NCBI GenBank assembly: GCA_013399895.1
Contig: VXBA01005368.1
Location: 148,753 to 212,752 of the forward strand
Reading direction: 5' to 3'
Source: Serilophus lunatus
Lineage: Eukaryota > Chordata > Aves > Passeriformes > Eurylaimidae
DNA: 64,000 bases
Part shown: piece after piece, positions 59,571 through 64,000 of the stretch
Numbering within the stretch: position 1 is the first letter of the stretch
How the letters are laid out: each line of letters starts with the position of its first letter
The notes under the pieces: model-generated
What the model saw: the letters and a program-made list of their open reading frames with translations, nothing else
Databases searched by the model: none
Told to the model about the DNA's origin: nothing
Translations under genes and position numbers: made by a program

Positions 59571-59650
59571 TAGGGTGAAGTCTTCACCCTACTGAAGGTT
59601 ATGGCACTTTTGCTATTAACTTCAATGAAGTCAGGCCTTTACAAGTTGTG
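59571..59650. mobile_element. Possible ancient palindromic MITE-like element
   Basis: TAGGGTGAAG-T-CTTCACCCTA is a perfect inverted repeat with 10-bp arms. It runs into CTACTGAAGGTTATGGCA and TTAACTTCAATGAAGTCAGG, which resemble the widespread amniote palindromic repeat built around 'ACTGAAGTCAATGG ... CCATTGACTTCAATGGGG ... GGATTTCACC'. The family match is from memory and approximate. Confidence 0.5.
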
Positions 59651-60127
59651 TATTATAGAGGAAAACAAAAAGTTTAGATTCAGGTAACTCTAATGATTTT
59701 TTTTCTTCTATTGAATGCAAATGTGATTTCATTTTGCAATTTTTTTTGTCTCTTACAAATAATCATGCAGTCATTTTTTATCCTATATTAACATGGCCTT
59801 GCCATTTTGTTTTGTTACTGGTTACAAGGGCAGTAGCAGGATAAGGAGCTAGAAATCAGAAATAAAATACCAATATGGATTAATTTTCTCTTATTAGTGG
59901 TTATCTTCCCTTCCCCCAGCACAAACATGCACACTTGTTCCGTGGCAGATACTTCATCTTTGAATCATGTTTGATTCTAACATAATTCAGAAGTGAATGG
60001 AAGTATAAAACACAGCAAACATTGAACTAACAATTAAATAGTTGAGAAGGCAGTGGAAATTTTCAATTAAGGAATGTGGTATCCAGTACAAAGACTGAAG
60101 GAATTTTTTATTTTTTAATTAGTGTGT

Positions 60128-60188
60128 TGTGGAATATATTCCTATACTTGCAGTTTCCAACTGTGGAATATATTCCAACTACTTGCAG
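60128..60188. repeat. Tandem duplication with 34-bp period
   Basis: TGTGGAATATATTCC starts at 60128 and again at 60162, each followed within a few bases by ACTTGCAG. Each unit holds the 12-bp palindrome GGAATATATTCC. Confidence 0.9.
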
Positions 60189-61782
60189 AAAAATGTGCCT
60201 TCTCCAAGTTGCCAAGTGTCATTCCTGGCCTTTAGGATTTGAGCAAATAGTGGCAATGTCATTAGCTTAGTTTACCTGTAACCAGGGTCAGGGGTGAGGT
60301 GACATTTGAAGTTGCTCAGGGTTATTGTGAGTAAAAACAACATATTGAAGTAGGATACTTCATTAAGGCTTATCCTAGTCTTCTGAAATTTGTGCCATCT
60401 TTTGAAGTTGTCTGTATGGAATAAGAGCTCAAGATTTTCCATTTCCTATCAACAGAATTCTTTGACAGTAGAGATCCCACAGATTACTTGCAGTCTGTCT
60501 GTATTGTCACACAAAAGATACTGTGGGAAGACAGGTGATTTTTATCTTTTGCATTGCCTTGTGCAAATCCTGGTCTCCCTTTCTAATGCTTGCACCCTAA
60601 TCTGATGTCAGAAAGGGAATGAGACAGCAAGGTTGAAAGCTCATCTGTTGTGCTGTTCATTGATGGCCAGTCAGGAGCACTGACTGACTTAATGCGTATG
60701 AGAGCTAGTTTTGCTTGAAGATCTAGTTTGAGGTAGTAGTGTGTAATTCCTGATGGCAACCTAGTGTTAAAATTAATTTTGAATTTCTCTTTTGATGTCC
60801 TTTTAACCTTTTGGTTTCTTTTGCTGTTATGTACAAAGCACAGATATGCAGAAATTGCTTTTAAAAGGAGCGCTTGTCACCAACAATCTTTTTCTTAATC
60901 ACAATTTTTTTTAAATCTTTGCCTTTGATTATGGTTAGTATTGAATCCCAGACTGAAACCAGCTAATGGATTTTGCAGAGAAAAGGCATAGTTACTATGG
61001 CTACACAGCACCCTGAAAGCTTAAAAGGACAAAGGATAAATGAATACGGACCTGGCTGCTTAGCCATTTCTAGAATAGATTCTAATAATTTAGAGGCTCT
61101 ATGGCCTTTCAGACACTGTCAGAAAAAGCAGGATGTTAATCCTTTAAGAATTTGTATTTTAGTTTTAGATTAAATCATTACTTTTGCAATAGCATATTTG
61201 AAAATATTTTTCAAAATATTTTCTTCTTGTAATCAGTTTATTTCAAGTGTATCTATTGCATGTAATGTAATTGACTATTACTGATCATTTCATCCCTGGT
61301 GTTTTTACTGTGGTATTTTAAAATTACTTGAAACCTAATCCTCCTATGGACAGGTAACCAGCAGAGTGTGTTTTGGTGAAAATTTGCAGTAATACACTTT
61401 TGATACTTTTTATAGCTTTCACTGTAGTTTGGCTGAAATGTTTGTACCTTTGATTTTCTTACAAACCAACCGACACATTTAAAAGAAACATTTTGTATAT
61501 AGAAAAGAGTAATAAAACACATTCATGTTAGGTTCATACAATTAAGGATTGATTTACCAGTTTTTCACATTGCCCTAGTGACGGGTGGCAGAAGTGCTAC
61601 TGCCTGTCTTTGCTTGAGAAATAAAATGCATTGGAAATCATAAATATATGCATATGCTAAAATGCATCTCTTGTTCCTCTCAAATAGTTTACTGATAGTT
61701 ATAGGCATTGTACTTTGGGAGGGTAGGAATTGAGCTTACAGGTGAATTTGTAAAGAGATCTTTAATGTGCCCTTATTTGCAG
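60189..61782. other. No gene or repeat recognised
   Basis: AT-rich sequence. A 66-codon frame at 60973-61173 after GATTTTGCAG is noted, but no donor or domain supports it. Confidence 0.4.
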
Positions 61783-61944
61783 GCAGAGGGCTCTTTTACT
61801 GGCATTTTGGATTTATCTCTCCAGCAATGTTTGAATACATTTACAAAGTGGACTGAACTTCCTGAAAATGTAACAGACCAGCTAAGTTGTCCTGTGCTTC
61901 ATAGAAATGCCACATTTGCTATGTTAGCACATATGGTGATGTAG
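61783..61944 (+). other. Possible terminal exon
   Basis: The acceptor GTGCCCTTATTTGCAG is close to consensus. One frame is open for 53 codons to TAG at 61942 (AEGSFTGILDLSLQQCLNT, then FTKWTELPENVTDQLSC...), with a mixed, protein-like composition. A possible donor ATG/GTGATG at about 61935 would instead make it internal. Nothing was recognised. Confidence 0.3.
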
Positions 61945-64000
61945 AAGTGACCCAGAAGGTCTGATTACTTTTGAAATATCCACAGGGCCTGTTCCTTGCT
62001 GATTCTATTCTATTTATCTAAAATAAAGATATCAGCCTTTGAAGTTCAGTAGGCTGATTTTCCCAAGTTGAAACAATTCTTTAATTTACAGCTCAAGCAA
62101 CACTTGTGTTGAAATTTCACACAGAATCATTATACTCAGTACTAACATGATATTTGCTGAGGGGTTTGGGTTTTTTGGGTGCTTACTTCAAGAGAATTTT
62201 TCAGAAGATCTTCACTTTAAAAATGTATATTTCTACTGTGTCTTAAATTCTCAAGATAGAATCTCAGGTAAATATGACCTACTATAATGAAATCGCATTT
62301 TCCTCTTATTTTTATTTCTTTGATAATTTTAAAGATGAGGATGTAAAACCTGGATGCAGTAATAATGACTTGTAGGTGATGATGTCCCTTAGTGAGCAGC
62401 CATTGTGGGCTTTTCATTCCACAATTTACCTTCCAGCATAGCGTAACCTTATTCTTTATAGCTTGTATCATGCACAGTTTGTTTTGCTACATGTAACATA
62501 ATGATTTTGAAATTTTAATCAAGTGAAAACTGCCTTAAGATTGACAAGGGCTTTTATTAACATATATGTCTTTCATCCCACCTTAGATGATTTAAATGTA
62601 ACGCTCACCAAAAATGAAATTATTAACACAATAAAATAAAAAATAAACCCCTAAATAGAGGCGCTTATTCATGGGTATTTGCTTCATTCATATGGTGCTT
62701 TTCTTTTTTTCTTGATGAAATACTCCATTTATTTATTATTTACTTAAGTACTGCAGAAAAATATGCTGCTTGAAATTCAGGAGTGGATCTGTTAGGCTTT
62801 GACAGAAGACTGAGACTATGTGATATTTGATGTTGCCATGGGAAACTGCTCTGCAAGAACATTTGCAGAGCAGATGGACCAAGATAAATAAAACAGATAC
62901 AGGTATTGAGTAGAGATTGCTTAATATTCTGTGAAAAAAAACAGGAAACCGGGAACTTAAATCTATGTAATGTAGTTCTTTGATTTACCATCTTTTTAAT
63001 GGGTATGGTTTGATATGACTATTTCCATAGTGAAGTCTTCCTATAAATTTTGTTTTCAACAAATCAAAGAAAATGTCAGGTTCATCTGCCTCATCTTCTA
63101 TGTTATGCAAAACCAGTAATGTCCCAACTTTATACTGTAATCTACTGCTTTTTAGGATAGCCTCTAAGATACATCTAAGTGCACAAATGCTATGGAATCA
63201 AAAATCTTTGTATTTCAGATATTATGATTTTGACAGTTTCACATGCTCTTGACCATTGAGAGCTCTCCTATAACCTCACAAACTAGCTTTTTTCCTTCAT
63301 ATAAAAATAAAGACAAGATACATACTCAACCTGTTTAAGAATGTGTTTAATCATGTGTTTGGCACAGAAATTTGTTCCCATAGCAATATGAACACAAGAT
63401 ACCTATGTGACTGTATACATACAGTGTGCCTTTTATGAGTGCATATGTACAGAAATATACTGTTTGTTTAACATGTATTCTTTGTTCTCCCTGGCAATAA
63501 ATGAAATAGGCATGTGCTGTTTACTTTTTCTCTAAGGAAATAGGTCCTTAGAGAATTTGTAATGCGATTTGTAGTCGTGTCTTTTCAACAGCTCGAATTC
63601 AAACTTAGAAAAAGCTTGTAGAAAAATAAAAGCTTAATCTGCTCCCCTTCAGAAGTATGATCTCAACTGCTAACGGATTTTTTTCCCCTCTGAGTAATGT
63701 ATTGACTATAAAGTATTTCTTTGGACTTCCTACAGTCTAATTGTGCTTCTGTTCTTTGTGAGTTATAAAACTTTCTCCATGGATTAATTTGTCTACATGC
63801 AGTGGAACAGTTTTTTGGGTCAAGCTGTCATAAAACCCTGAATGCAGACACAACTGTTGATGTTTTCTTTATCTCTTTCCATTACAAAATTAAATACATG
63901 TGATGTATTTGTTAACCCATTTTAAAAATCAAATGTGAATATCTGACTGAAGTTTTATGCTTATGTATATTTGCCTTTTTATGAGAAACTAGGAGAGTTA
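61945..64000. other. No gene or repeat recognised
   Basis: AT-rich sequence to the right edge of the window with chance frames only. Confidence 0.45.

Noticed and set aside
1..64000. CRISPR array, operon, toxin-antitoxin or other prokaryotic-style system
   Set aside because: Base composition, CR1 and LTR content, a CpG island and splice signals all indicate vertebrate nuclear DNA. No regularly spaced repeats or gene clusters are present.

Overview
The window looks like nuclear DNA of a bird. It is AT-rich and poor in long reading frames, and its repeats are 5'-truncated CR1 LINE tails ending in the typical ATTCTATGATTCT-like motif, plus two long terminal repeats of the avian ERVL-type family that runs from TGTCGTGGTTTA to (A)CCAGGACA. 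There are no bacterial-style operons, no rRNA, tRNA or CRISPR arrays and no intact transposase or reverse transcriptase. No novel biological system is visible.

The left edge (1-400) is a CpG island with a G-quadruplex-like G tract, so a promoter and first exon of a gene probably lie there. The best-supported gene model runs on the + strand: an ATG at 301 followed by a GTAAGT donor (319), a small exon at 1359-1425 and a larger one at 5606-5758. These three pieces stay in one open frame across both junctions and exon 3 is CpG-enriched. The encoded peptide is not recognised, and competing acceptors before exon 2 would put a stop codon in the message, so the coding status is uncertain. An exon-like island at 11426-11533 is a possible later or terminal exon. 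Further right are scattered segments with good splice signals and open frames (28478, 42152, 51718, 57639, 61783 and others). Each is weak alone, because such segments also arise by chance in 64 kb.

Repeats by region: CR1 at 2653 (-), 3054 (+), 4712 (+), 14812 (-), 30078 (-, weak), 34839 (+), 39640 (+, about 0.5 kb), 44028 (-, old, about 0.6 kb), 26970 (-, with an inserted segment) and 22751/23300 (-, split by an LTR). ERVL-type LTRs lie at 18580-19060 and about 22772-23281, both in minus orientation. An ancient palindromic element is at about 59571-59650. Simple repeats, A tracts, AC-rich tracts and small inverted or tandem duplications fill in the rest. Most of the window reads as intron or intergenic DNA with no supportable coding content.
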